Below are positions 17,779 through 27,097 of a stretch of 64,000 bases of DNA, in pieces (positions within the stretch are counted from its first letter, which is position 1; every line of letters begins with the position of its first letter). The notes under the pieces are model-generated. The model worked only from the letters and a program-made list of their open reading frames with translations. It had not been told where the DNA came from and did not search any database. The DNA lies in contig CAWCUH010000016.1 in assembly GCA_963798655.1 (NCBI GenBank), positions 248,001 to 312,000 of the forward strand. Direction: 5' to 3'. This stretch comes from CAVSMC01 sp963798655 (GTDB lineage Bacteria; Pseudomonadota; Gammaproteobacteria; Burkholderiales; Casimicrobiaceae). The position numbers and the translations under genes were made by a program.

Positions 17779-20700
17779 ATGAACGATCGCGTGCCGATCG
17801 CCGTCGCCGAGGCGCCGATGGCAACGCGCGCGGCGGCTCGGGCGCCGCATCGCGGCCGGCTGTTTCGCAAGTATCTCGCGCTGATCCTCACGCTCGTCTG
17901 CGGCGCCTTGCTCGTGTCCGGGGCGATCACCGTCTACTTCTCGTATCAGGAGAACAAGTCCGCGCTCGCCGAGGTTCAGCATGAAAAGGCGATCGGCGCC
18001 GCGGCTCGCATCGAGCAATACGTCGCGACGATCGACAAGCAGCTGCGCTTCGCCGCCGTGCCTCAGCTCGACGCTGCCGACGTCGAGCTCCGCCGCATCG
18101 AGTTCCTGAAGCTGCTGCGGCAGGCGCCGGAGATCACCGACATCGCGCAGATCGACGGCTCGGGGCATGAGCAGATCGCGGTGTCGCGTCTCGGCATGGA
18201 CGTCATCGGATCGCAGAAGGATCGATCGCAGGAGCCTGCGTTCGCCGGGGCAAGGCGCGGCCAGACATGGTATGGGCCGGTCTATTTTCGCAAGGAGACC
18301 GAGCCGTACATGACGCTCGCGGTGCGCGCCGGCGGTGACAACGGCCCGGTGACCGCGGCCGACGTCAACCTGAAGTTCATCTGGGATGTCGTGTCGCGGA
18401 TCAGGATCGGCGGCAAGGGCAAGGCGTACGTTGTCGATCGCAACGGCTTCCTCGTTGCCGATCCGGACATCGGCCTCGTGCTTCGCAAGACGAACCTCTC
18501 CGATCTCGCGCACGTGAAAAGCGCGATCAGCGGACCGGCGGGCCAGGACGTCGCGATGGTATCGGCGGACCCGGCCGGAACGCCGATCCTCACGTCGTTT
18601 GCGCCCATCGAGTCGCTCGACTGGAAAGTGTTCGTCGAGCAGCCGGTTGCCGAGGTCTATTCGAAGCTGAACGCCTCCATCGCGCGGTCGGGGCTGCTGC
18701 TCGTCGTCGGGCTCGTGATTTCGGCGCTCGTGGCGTTGATGCTCGCGCGTGGCATGGCGCGACCGATCGCGACGCTGTCCGAGGGCGCGCAGCGAATCGG
18801 GGTCGGCGAGCTCGACCAGAAGATCGTCGTGCGCACCGGCGACGAGCTCGAAGGGCTCGCAGACCAGTTCAACCGGATGAGCGGCCAGCTGCGCGAGTCG
18901 TACGCGAGCCTCGAGCGCAAGGTCGACGAGCGCACGCACGAGCTGACCTATGCACTCGAGCAACAGACGGCGATCAGCGAGATCCTGCGGGTGATCTCGA
19001 GCTCGCCTACCGATGTGCAGCCCGTGCTTCAGGCAGTCGCGGAGCGCGCCGCGCGGCTGTGCGACGCGCCGATTGCACAAGTCGTGCTCGTTGAGCGCAA
19101 CGACACGTTCCGACCGGTCGCCGTGTACGGGACGCACGAGGAGACTTCGCCGTACGTCGATCCAGCCGAGATGCTCGGCGCCGCGATGCCGCTGCGACGG
19201 ACGTACGTCGTCGGCCGCGCCATCATCGACCGCAAGACACTGCATTTCGGCGACCTGCTGCCGCTGGTCGACACCGAGTTTCCGGATGCCGCGCCGATCC
19301 AGCGCCGGTTCGGCTTCCGCGCGCTGATGGCGGTGCCACTGATGCGCGAGGACACGGCGTACGGCGCCATTCTGATCTGGCGGCGCGAGCCGCGCGAGTT
19401 CGCGCCCGACCACGTCGCGCTCCTTCAGACGTTCGCACAGCAGGCGGCGATTGCGATCGACAACGTGCGGCTGTTCAACGAAACGCGCGAGGCGCTCGAG
19501 CAGCAAACGGCGATCGCCGACATCCTGCGGGTGATCTCGAGCTCGCCGACCGACGTGCAACCGGTGCTCGATGCGATCGCGGAGCGCGCCGCGCGGCTGT
19601 GCGACGCGGCGTCGGCCTCGATGTACCTGATCGACAGCGGATCGCTGCGCCACCTCGCGTCGAAGGGACCCTCGGCCGAGCCGGTCACGCATGTCGACAC
19701 GCTGTCGATCGACCGCGACTCGCTCACCGGCCGCGCGGTGATCGAGCGACGCACGATTCAGCTCGCCGATCTGCTCGAGCACGCCGACGAGTATCCGCGC
19801 AGCCACGACATCGCGAAGCGCCTCGGCCATCGGACCGTCGTCGTTACGCCGCTGCTTCGCGAGGGACAGTCGTTCGGCGCGATCCTGCTGCGCAGAAATG
19901 AGGTACGACCGTTCAGCGAGCGCGAGATCGCGCTGCTGCGCACGTTCGGCGATCAGGCGGCGATCGCGCTCGAGAACGTGCGGCTGTTCAACGAGACGAA
20001 GGAGGCGCTCGAGCAGCAGCGGGCATCCGGCGAAGTGCTCTCCGCGATCAGCAATTCGATCGCCGACACGACGCCGGTGTTCGAGCGCATCCTCGCGAGC
20101 TGCGAGCGGCTGTTCGCCGGCAAGTTGATCGCGATCGCGCTGGTCGGCGAGGACGAGCGCGTGCGCGTCGGTGCGTACCGTCTCGACGGCGTCACGCACG
20201 AAGCGCCGGAGCAGCAGGGTTTCGCTCTGACCGACAGCGGCACGGGGCTCGCGATCGCTGCGTCGGCAGGTCCTTCACTATCCGGACATGGCCGGGGCCG
20301 GCGACCTTCCGGGCGGCGCTCGCGCAGGGGATGGACATCGGCGTCCGCGCCGTGATCGTCGCCCCGATGCTGTGGGAGGACCGCGGCATTGGCGCGATCG
20401 TCGTGCAGCGGATGGCGCCGGGACCTTACTCGGAGAAGGAAATCGCGCTGCTGAAGACGTTCGCGGACCAGGCGGTGATTGCGATCCAGAACGCGCGGCT
20501 GTTCCGCGAGATCCAGGACAAGAGCCGGCAGCTCGAGGTCGCGAACAAGCACAAGTCGGACTTTCTCGCCAGCATGTCGCACGAATTGCGAACGCCGCTG
20601 AACGCCATCATCGGATTCTCGGAGGCGCTGCTCGAGCGGCTGTTCGGCGACGTCAATGCCAAGCAGGAGGACTATCTGAAGGACATCCACTCGTCGGGGA

Positions 20701-21233
20701 CGCATCTTCTCTCGCTGATCAACGACATCCTCGATCTGTCGAAAGTCGAGGCGGGCCGCATGGAGCTCGACGTGTCGCAAATCGACCTGCCGACGATCAT
20801 CGCCGGCGCCATGGCGCTCGTGCGCGAGCGCGCGATGCAGCATCGCATTGCGCTCGGCCTCGACATCGATCCTCGGATCGGACCGTGGCTCGCCGACGCG
20901 CGCAAGGTGAAGCAGATCCTGGTGAACCTGCTGTCGAACGCCGTCAAGTTCACGCCCGACGGCGGCCGCGTCGACGTGACTGCAATGCTCGAAGACGACG
21001 GCGTGCATGTGTCCGTGCGCGACACCGGCATCGGCATCGCGCCCGAGGACCAGGCAGCTGTATTCGAGGAGTTCCGCCAGGTCGGCGCCGACTACACGCG
21101 CAAGCAGGAAGGCACCGGGCTCGGCCTCGCGCTCACCCGCAAGTTCATCGAGCTCCACGGTGGCCGCATCCGGGTGGACAGCGCGCTCGGCGCGGGCTCC
21201 GTGTTCACGTTCACGCTGCCGAGCCGGACATGA
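17779..21233 (+). CDS. Hybrid-input sensor histidine kinase (dCACHE-HAMP-GAF-GAF-GAF-HisKA-HATPase), with two apparent single-base insertions
   Basis: This membrane sensor kinase is about 1150 aa after correction. It has TM1 at about residues 30-55, a periplasmic double-Cache sensor, TM2 at about 300-322, a HAMP domain and three GAF domains. The kinase core has the phospho-acceptor His in ASMSHELRTPLNAI (codon 20580) and the ATP site GIGIAPEDQAAVFEEF and GTGLGLALTRKFIELHGGR. The frame breaks twice in GAF3. One extra base near 20262-20266 and one in the GGGG run at 20291-20296 convert LAIAASAGPS to LAIAARQVLHYPDMAGPATF. Its stop overlaps the next gene (ATGA). The defects may be sequence errors. 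Confidence 0.82.
18961..19620 (+). repeat. Near-identical GAF-domain leader duplication
   Basis: Two copies of a linker plus GAF start, about 540 bases apart (about 18970-19068 and 19510-19608), encode nearly the same residues (ILRVISSSPTDVQPVL, AERAARLCDA). Their DNA is almost identical, which points to a recent tandem domain duplication within the kinase gene. Confidence 0.7.
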
Positions 21234-21601
21234 CGACCATCCTGATCATCGAAGACAACGAGAAGAACCTGAAGCTCGTGCGCGACGTGCTGCAGGTCAA
21301 GGGTTACGCGACGATCGACGCGCGCAGCGCCGAGGAGGGCATCGCACTCGCGCGCGAGCGGGTGCCCGACCTCGTGCTGATGGACATTCATCTGCCGGGG
21401 ATCAGCGGCATCGAGGCGATCGGCGTATTGCGCAACGACGCGACGACCGCGGGCATTCCTGTGGTCGCCGTCACCGCGTCGGTGATGCAGGGCGACCTCA
21501 AGCAGATCACGGATGCCGGCTTCGACGGCTACGTCGCGAAGCCGATCACGCTGAAAGGCTTTCTCGACACGGTGCGCCACGTGCTGGAGAAGCAGCGATG
21601 A
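21230..21601 (+). CDS. Single-domain response regulator (CheY-like)
   Basis: This is a 123-aa receiver with the acidic pair in IIEDNEKN, the phospho-acceptor Asp52 in LVLMDIHLPG, the conserved Thr in VAVTASVM and Lys in VAKPIT. There is no output domain, so it probably relays or competes for phosphate from the adjacent kinase. It overlaps the kinase stop and the start of the next gene by 4 bases each (ATGA), implying translational coupling. The close kinship of its sequence to DivK-type receivers is an impression from motifs. Confidence 0.92.
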   Translation: MTTILIIEDNEKNLKLVRDVLQVKGYATIDARSAEEGIALARERVPDLVLMDIHLPGISGIEAIGVLRNDATTAGIPVVAVTASVMQGDLKQITDAGFDGYVAKPITLKGFLDTVRHVLEKQR

Positions 21602-22707
21602 ACGCCCGCGTGCTGGTCGTCGACGATACGCCGCAGAACGTGAAGCTGATCGGCGACCTCCTCGCGGCGAACGGCTACGACGTGACGTCCGCGGCGAGCG
21701 GCGAGGAGGCACTCGCCAAAGTCGCGACGCGCAAGCCCGACATCGTTCTGCTCGACGTGATGATGCCCGGCATGTCGGGCTACGACGTGTGCCGTCAGCT
21801 TCGTTCCGATGTCGCGACGGCGCTGCTGCCGATCGTGCTGGTCACCTCGCTCGATCCGCAGCAGGAGCGCATCCGCGGAATCGAGGCGGGCGCCGACGAC
21901 TTCCTGTCGAAGCCGATCAACAAGCCGGAGATGTTTGCGCGCGTGAAGTCGTTGCTGCGCATCAAGGCGTTGCAGGACGAGGTCGCGCGCCAGGCTGCGA
22001 CGCTGCGCGACATGAACAGCGAGCTCGAGGCACGCGTGAGCGCGCAGGTCGCGCAGCTGCAGCGGCTCGGGCGGTTGAAGCGCTTCTTCTCGCCGGCGGT
22101 GGTCGATGCGATCGTGTCGGCGGGCGAGCAGTCGATCCTCGCACCGCATCGACGCGAGATCTCATACGTCTTCGCGGACCTGCGCGGCTTCACCGCGTTC
22201 ACCGATTCGGCCGAACCGGAGGAAGTGCAGGCGGTCTTGCACGAATATCACGACGCGATGGGTCGTATCGTCACCGAGCACGAAGCGACGCTCGACCGCT
22301 TCGCCGGCGACGGCATCCTGATCTTCGTCAACGATCCGTTTACGGTTCCCGATCCCTGCGTGCGGGCAGCGCGGATGGCGCTCGCAATGCAGCATCGGAT
22401 GGACTCTCTCAAGGCTAGATGGTCGAAGCTCGGCTTCGATCTCGATCTCGGCATCGGCATCGCCCACGGGTTCGCGACGCTCGGCGCGTTCGGCTACGAG
22501 GAGCGCTCCGATTACACGGCGGTCGGCGGCGTCGTGAATCTCGCGTCGCGGCTTTGCAGCGAAGCACAGAGTGGGCAGATCCTGATCGACAGGCGAGCGT
22601 GGGCGGCGCTCGACGAGCGCGCCGAGGTCGAACCGGTCGGCTCGTTGACGCTGAAGGGATTCTCGAAGCCGGTGGCGGCTTATTCGCTCAAGCGGATGCT
22701 CGACTGA
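21598..22707 (+). CDS. Response regulator with class III adenylate/guanylate cyclase output
   Basis: This 369-aa protein has an N-terminal receiver (residues 1-120, acceptor Asp53 in IVLLDVMMPGMSGYDV, Lys in FLSKPINKPE) and a coiled-coil linker (about 130-160). A class III nucleotide cyclase follows, with metal-binding Asp in YVFADLRGFTAF and FAGDGILIFVND, and YTAVGGVVNLASRL near the base and ribose site. It probably makes cAMP or cGMP when phosphorylated by the upstream kinase. The four genes from 16791 form one transcription unit by spacing. Substrate choice (ATP or GTP) was not resolved. Confidence 0.9.
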   Translation: MNARVLVVDDTPQNVKLIGDLLAANGYDVTSAASGEEALAKVATRKPDIVLLDVMMPGMSGYDVCRQLRSDVATALLPIVLVTSLDPQQERIRGIEAGADDFLSKPINKPEMFARVKSLLRIKALQDEVARQAATLRDMNSELEARVSAQVAQLQRLGRLKRFFSPAVVDAIVSAGEQSILAPHRREISYVFADLRGFTAFTDSAEPEEVQAVLHEYHDAMGRIVTEHEATLDRFAGDGILIFVNDPFTVPDPCVRAARMALAMQHRMDSLKARWSKLGFDLDLGIGIAHGFATLGAFGYEERSDYTAVGGVVNLASRLCSEAQSGQILIDRRAWAALDERAEVEPVGSLTLKGFSKPVAAYSLKRMLD

Positions 22708-22744
22708 CGCGTCCCGTGTTGCGCAGCGAAGGCGCGCGATTCGG

Positions 22745-23227
22745 CTACAGTCCCGCGTCGCTGAAGTGTCCGACGCCATAGCGGAGCGCCCACCATTTCC
22801 ATTTCGGCACCGCATGGAACGGCACGGCGAGGGCTTCATCCCCGTGCACCGGACGGTCGTTCCTCATTTCGTAGGTGATCGTCTTCGGCTCACCGGTGCG
22901 CACCGCGCATACCCAGTTGCTGCGGTTCTCGACGCGGCAATCGCTGTACTTCCCGGACGGAGCGCTGGAGCCGAACACCCAGTAGAGCACTTCCTGGCGC
23001 GAGCGGCTCGCGCGGAACGTGTAGCGATCCGAGGCGACAAGGCGACCGGTGCAATGCCGTTGTTGCCATTCGCCGTCCACGCACCTGACCGTATGGATCG
23101 TGCGCTCGCCCTGGAAGGTGATGCGGTCGCTTCCCCAGATGAAAACGGCGAACGCGGCGGTCGCGACGACGCCCGCGAGAACTTTCGCGAGCCTGCGGAG
23201 CGTGCGGCGAGGCTGAGCGTCGGACAT
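22745..23227 (-). CDS. Hypothetical membrane-anchored protein with four or more cysteines
   Basis: I do not recognise this 160-aa protein. It has a basic N-terminus, one transmembrane segment (LAKVLAGVVATAAFAVFIWG) and a periplasmic C-terminal domain with cysteines in HTVRCVDGEW, QRHCTGRL, YSDCRVENRS and WVCAVRTGEP, probably as disulfides. The start MSDAQPRRTLRR was chosen because the upstream open frame runs into the next gene. It follows the gamma-glutamyltransferase gene by 28 bases on the same strand, so it may share its transcript. Confidence 0.6.
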   Translation of the reverse strand: MSDAQPRRTLRRLAKVLAGVVATAAFAVFIWGSDRITFQGERTIHTVRCVDGEWQQRHCTGRLVASDRYTFRASRSRQEVLYWVFGSSAPSGKYSDCRVENRSNWVCAVRTGEPKTITYEMRNDRPVHGDEALAVPFHAVPKWKWWALRYGVGHFSDAGL

Positions 23228-23255
23228 CGCGCGACAGTGCCGGCCCGGCGGCTGT

Positions 23256-24875
23256 TCAGAAACCGGCGGCCTGCCCGTCGCGACGCGGGTCCGACGCTGC
23301 GACGTATCCGTCCTCGGCGCGCAGGACGATCTGCCCCGCGCCGAAGTCCATGTACGAGTCGGGCATGTCGGCGAGATGGTGGCCGAGCGCGGCGAGTCCG
23401 CCGCGCAGCTCGTTCGATGCGCTCGCTTCGAGATCGATCGCGAGGCCGCTGCCGATCTTCCAGCGCGGTGCATCGAGCGCCGCCTGCGGATTCATCGAAT
23501 AGTCGAGCATTCGCACGACGGTTTGCACGTGGCCCGGCGGCTGGATCGGTCCGCCCATGACGCCGAAAGCACCGAGGGGCGCACCGTCGCGCGTGAGGAA
23601 GCCGGGGATGATGGTCTGGAACGGCCGCTTGCCGCCGGCGATGACGTTCGGATGGTCGCGTTGGAGCGAGAATCCGGCACCGCGATTCTGCAGGCTGATG
23701 CCGGTGCCCGGCACGACGACGCCCGAGCCGAAGCCCATGTAGTTCGACTGGATCAGCGACACCATCATGCCGCGCGCATCGGCTGCGGCGAGATAGACGG
23801 TGCCGCCGCGCGGCGGCTCGCCCGGGCCGAAGTGTTGTGCGCGTTTCGGATCGATCATTCGCGCACGCTGCGCGAGATAGCCGCGGTCGAGCAGGCGCTG
23901 CGGCGAGAATTCCATCGTCCGTGGATCGCTGACATAGCGATACGCGTCGGCGAACCCGAGCTTCATCGCCTCGATCTGCAGGTGCTGGCTCGCGACGGAA
24001 TCGGGATCGAGCGACGACAGGTCGAACTCGCGCAGGAGGCCGAGCGCGATCAGCGCCGCGATGCCCTGGCCGTTCGGCGGAATTTCGTGCACGTCGACGC
24101 CGCGATAGCCGCATGCGAGCGGATCGACCCAGTCGATCGTGTGATCGGCGAAGTCGGACAGTACGTGCGCCGCGCCGTGAGCCTTGGCGTGTGCGACCAT
24201 CGCGTGCGCAAGCTCGCCGCGATAGAACGCGTGACCTTGCGTCTGCGCGATCGTCTCGAGCGTCGCGGCGAGCTTCGGATTGGCGAAGCGCTCGCCGATG
24301 CGCGGTGCGCGTCCATGCGGCATGAAATGCTCGGCGAAGCCCAACTCGTGCGGCAGCACGTCGACGGCGAGCGCCCATTTGCCGGCGATGACCGGCGACA
24401 CGGCGAAGCCGTCGCGCGCATATCGGATCGCGGGCTCGAACAGATCGGCAAAGGGCAGCGTGCCGAAACGCTGCGACAGCGCGACCCATCCCGACACGGC
24501 GCCCGGGATCGAAACGCTCTCCCACCCTCGCTGCGGGATCGCTGCGGCGCCCGCGTAGCGCTGCGGCGATGCCGCGGCGGGTGCGCGTCCGCTCGCGTTC
24601 AGGCCGACGAGCGAATCGGTGTCCCAGACGATCGCGAACAGGTCACTGCCGACACCGTTGCTGCACGGCTCGACGACGGTCAGCGCAATCGCCGTCGCAA
24701 GCGCCGCGTCGATCGCGTTGCCGCCGCGCTGGAGCATCGCGACGCCCGCCTGCGTGGCGAGCGGCTGCGACGTCGAGACGACGTTGCGCGCGAAGATCGG
24801 CTGGCGCCGCGATGGATAGGGACAACTCCAGTCGAAGTCGAGCGGCGATCGTTTCATGTCATTGGCTGCGTTCAT
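23256..24875 (-). CDS. Gamma-glutamyltransferase family protein
   Basis: This is a 539-aa Ntn-hydrolase of the gamma-glutamyltranspeptidase family. RNVVSTSQPLATQAGVAMLQ and GGNAIDAALATAIALTV mark the large subunit. The autocleavage Thr is in RGGTVYLAAADARGMMVSL, beginning the small subunit at about residue 360. The PPNGQGIAAL pattern resembles the YwrD-type subgroup, which may not use glutathione. No signal peptide is seen, so it may be cytoplasmic. It starts 13 bases after tctA, suggesting hydrolysis of an imported gamma-glutamyl or acylated compound. A start at 24857 is also possible. Confidence 0.88.
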   Translation of the reverse strand: MNAANDMKRSPLDFDWSCPYPSRRQPIFARNVVSTSQPLATQAGVAMLQRGGNAIDAALATAIALTVVEPCSNGVGSDLFAIVWDTDSLVGLNASGRAPAAASPQRYAGAAAIPQRGWESVSIPGAVSGWVALSQRFGTLPFADLFEPAIRYARDGFAVSPVIAGKWALAVDVLPHELGFAEHFMPHGRAPRIGERFANPKLAATLETIAQTQGHAFYRGELAHAMVAHAKAHGAAHVLSDFADHTIDWVDPLACGYRGVDVHEIPPNGQGIAALIALGLLREFDLSSLDPDSVASQHLQIEAMKLGFADAYRYVSDPRTMEFSPQRLLDRGYLAQRARMIDPKRAQHFGPGEPPRGGTVYLAAADARGMMVSLIQSNYMGFGSGVVVPGTGISLQNRGAGFSLQRDHPNVIAGGKRPFQTIIPGFLTRDGAPLGAFGVMGGPIQPPGHVQTVVRMLDYSMNPQAALDAPRWKIGSGLAIDLEASASNELRGGLAALGHHLADMPDSYMDFGAGQIVLRAEDGYVAASDPRRDGQAAGF

Positions 24876-24888
24876 TTTCCGCACGGGC

Positions 24889-26397
24889 TCATGCCGCTTC
24901 TTCCTGAAACACGTCCTCACGCTTCTTGCGCATGTTCGGCAGCACGATCAGCAGCAACAGCGCACCGGCCATCGCAAGCATCGTCGCCGACAGCGGCCGC
25001 GTGAAGAACACCGTCGGATCGCCGCGCGACAGAAGCAGCGCCCGGCGAAGATTCTCCTCCATCAACGGGCCGAGCACGAAGCCGAGCAGCAGCGGCGCCG
25101 GCTCGCACTCGAGCTTCGCGAACACGACGCCGAGCAAGCCGAAGAACGCCGTCATCTGCACGTCGAAGCTCGTGTTGTTGACGCTGTAGACGCCGATGCT
25201 GCAGAAGAGGAGGATCGCCGGGTAGAGCAGCCGGTACGGCACCTGCAACAGCTTCACCCACATGCCGATCAGCGGAAGGTTCAGCACGACCAGCATCAGG
25301 TTGCCGATCCACATCGACGCGATCAGCCCCCAGAACAGGCTCGGGTTGCTCGTCATCACCTGCGGACCGGGCTGGATGTTGTGGATCGTCATCGCGCCGA
25401 CCATCAGCGCCATCACCGCGTTCTCCGGAATGCCGAGCGTCAGCAGCGGAATGAACGACGTCTGCGCGCCGGCATTGTTCGCCGACTCGGGTCCTGCAAC
25501 GCCCTGGATCGCACCCTTGCCGAACTCGCTCGGGTCCTTCGCGATCTTCTTCTCGATCGTGTACGACGCGAACGACGACAGCATCGCACCGCCGCCGGGC
25601 AGCACGCCGAGCATCGAGCCGAGTCCGGTGCCGCGAAGCACAGCGGGCCACGCCTTTCGGAACTGCTCTTTCGTGAGCCAGAGGCCTTTGACCTTGCTCG
25701 CGATGATCTGCCGCTTCTCGGTCGATTCGAGGTTCGTGATGATCTCCGCGAAGCCGAACAATCCCATCGCGACACTCACGACGCCGATCCCGTCGGTGAG
25801 CTCCGGAATGTCGAACGCGAAGCGCGCGGCGCCCGAATTGACGTCGGTGCCCACGATGCCGAGCAGGAGCCCGAGGATGATCATCGCGATCGCCTTCAGC
25901 AACGATCCGTGCGCGAGCACGACGGCGCCGAGCAGTCCGAGCACCATCAGTGAAAAGTATTCCGCGGGACCGAACTTGAGCGCGAGCTCCGACAGCGGTA
26001 CCGACACGCCGGCGACGAGCACCTGCGCGACCGAGCCCGCGAAGAACGATCCCAGCGCCGCGACGGCGAGCGCTGCGCCGGCCTGGCCCTTGCGCGCCAT
26101 CTGGTGGCCGTCGAGGCACGTCACCACCGACGACGACTCGCCCGGCATGTTGATCAGGATCGACGTCGTCGATCCGCCGTACTGTGCGCCGTAATAGATG
26201 CCCGCGAGCATGATCAGCGCCGAAACCGGCTCGAGCGCGTACGTCGTCGGCAGCAGCATCGCGATCGTCGCCACGGGGCCGATTCCGGGCAGCACGCCGA
26301 TCAGCGTACCGAGCAGGCAGCCGACCAGCGCATAGAGCAGGTTGACCGGCGTCAGCGCGACGGAGAAGCCGAGCGCGAGATGCGAAAAGAGATCCAC
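24889..26397 (-). CDS. tctA: Tripartite tricarboxylate transporter, large permease (TctA family)
   Basis: This is the 502-aa large membrane subunit with about 11-12 hydrophobic segments. TctA signatures are LVGCLLGTLIGVLPGIGPVA, MLAGIYYGAQYGGSTTSIL, NMPGESSSVVTCLDG and the repeat LGVLPGGGAMLSSF. It transports a carboxylate with the small subunit encoded just upstream (6-base gap). The periplasmic receptor TctC, normally next to these genes, is missing here. It could be supplied by a distant Bug-family gene. Confidence 0.93.
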   Translation of the reverse strand: MDLFSHLALGFSVALTPVNLLYALVGCLLGTLIGVLPGIGPVATIAMLLPTTYALEPVSALIMLAGIYYGAQYGGSTTSILINMPGESSSVVTCLDGHQMARKGQAGAALAVAALGSFFAGSVAQVLVAGVSVPLSELALKFGPAEYFSLMVLGLLGAVVLAHGSLLKAIAMIILGLLLGIVGTDVNSGAARFAFDIPELTDGIGVVSVAMGLFGFAEIITNLESTEKRQIIASKVKGLWLTKEQFRKAWPAVLRGTGLGSMLGVLPGGGAMLSSFASYTIEKKIAKDPSEFGKGAIQGVAGPESANNAGAQTSFIPLLTLGIPENAVMALMVGAMTIHNIQPGPQVMTSNPSLFWGLIASMWIGNLMLVVLNLPLIGMWVKLLQVPYRLLYPAILLFCSIGVYSVNNTSFDVQMTAFFGLLGVVFAKLECEPAPLLLGFVLGPLMEENLRRALLLSRGDPTVFFTRPLSATMLAMAGALLLLIVLPNMRKKREDVFQEEAA

Positions 26398-26403
26398 GCG
26401 AGC

Positions 26404-26856
26404 TCAGCTCGACCAGGGCCAGATCGGCAGCTGCAGCTTGAGCCCGATCACGAACACCCCGACGGCGAGCGCCGCGAGCAGCACTCCGGAGATGACGGCT
26501 TCCTTCGCCCGGAACTCGTGGCTTGCGATGCTCGACGCGACGATCAGTGCCACGGTCGCGAGCGCGACGCCGATATGATTCACGATGGCGCCGAACAGCA
26601 CGACGCTGCCGAGAACGATGACGGTCGGCCGCCATGGCCATCTCGGAAGCGCCGGGCCCTGCAGCCTCAGCGCGCGCAGCGCCAGAGCGCCGCCGAGAGC
26701 GATCAGCAGGATGCCAAGGATGCGCGGAAAGTAGCCCGGGCCCATCCGGGCTGCCGTGCCGAGCGGATAGTTCTCCGCAATGACGATCGCCGCGACGCCG
26801 ATTGCGATGAACAGGACGCCGGCGGCGAAGTCCTTCTGATGGCGAATCGTCGCCAT
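26404..26856 (-). CDS. tctB: Tripartite tricarboxylate transporter, small permease (TctB family)
   Basis: This 150-aa protein has four hydrophobic segments: AAGVLFIAIGVAAIVIAENY, ILGILLIALGGALALRAL, WPWRPTVIVLGSVVLFGAIV and a final VISGVLLAALAVGVFVIGL. RMGPGYFPRILGILL is the TctB hallmark. It is first in an operon tctB-tctA-ggt-hypothetical. The start MATIRHQKDFAAG was chosen, since the upstream open frame is arginine-rich and unlike the family. Confidence 0.9.
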   Translation of the reverse strand: MATIRHQKDFAAGVLFIAIGVAAIVIAENYPLGTAARMGPGYFPRILGILLIALGGALALRALRLQGPALPRWPWRPTVIVLGSVVLFGAIVNHIGVALATVALIVASSIASHEFRAKEAVISGVLLAALAVGVFVIGLKLQLPIWPWSS

Positions 26857-27041
26857 TGGATGCTCCCGGTGCTGAACGCGGGCGCGACTCGCGCCATTGC
26901 GGCGCGAGCGCCGAGGGGCCCGTCCGCGCGGCATGAAGGATAGCATCGAACGCCGTGCGTCCCGCGAGCGGCCGTTCGTGCCCGACGTCGCACACGCCGC
27001 CGTCTGGTACCGCCGCTTGCAACGGTCCGCGCGAAAACAAC

Positions 27042-27067
27042 GAGGGCAAGCGTCGCCGCCTGCCCTC
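27042..27067 (-). terminator. Rho-independent terminator after the parvulin gene
   Basis: On the minus strand a 7-bp stem (GAGGGCA/TGCCCTC, bases 27061-27067 and 27042-27048) is followed by GTTGTTTTC. It lies 31 bases beyond the stop of the peptidyl-prolyl isomerase gene. Confidence 0.6.
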
Positions 27068-27097
27068 GATACGCGCCCTTGCGGCGCGCCAAGCCGC

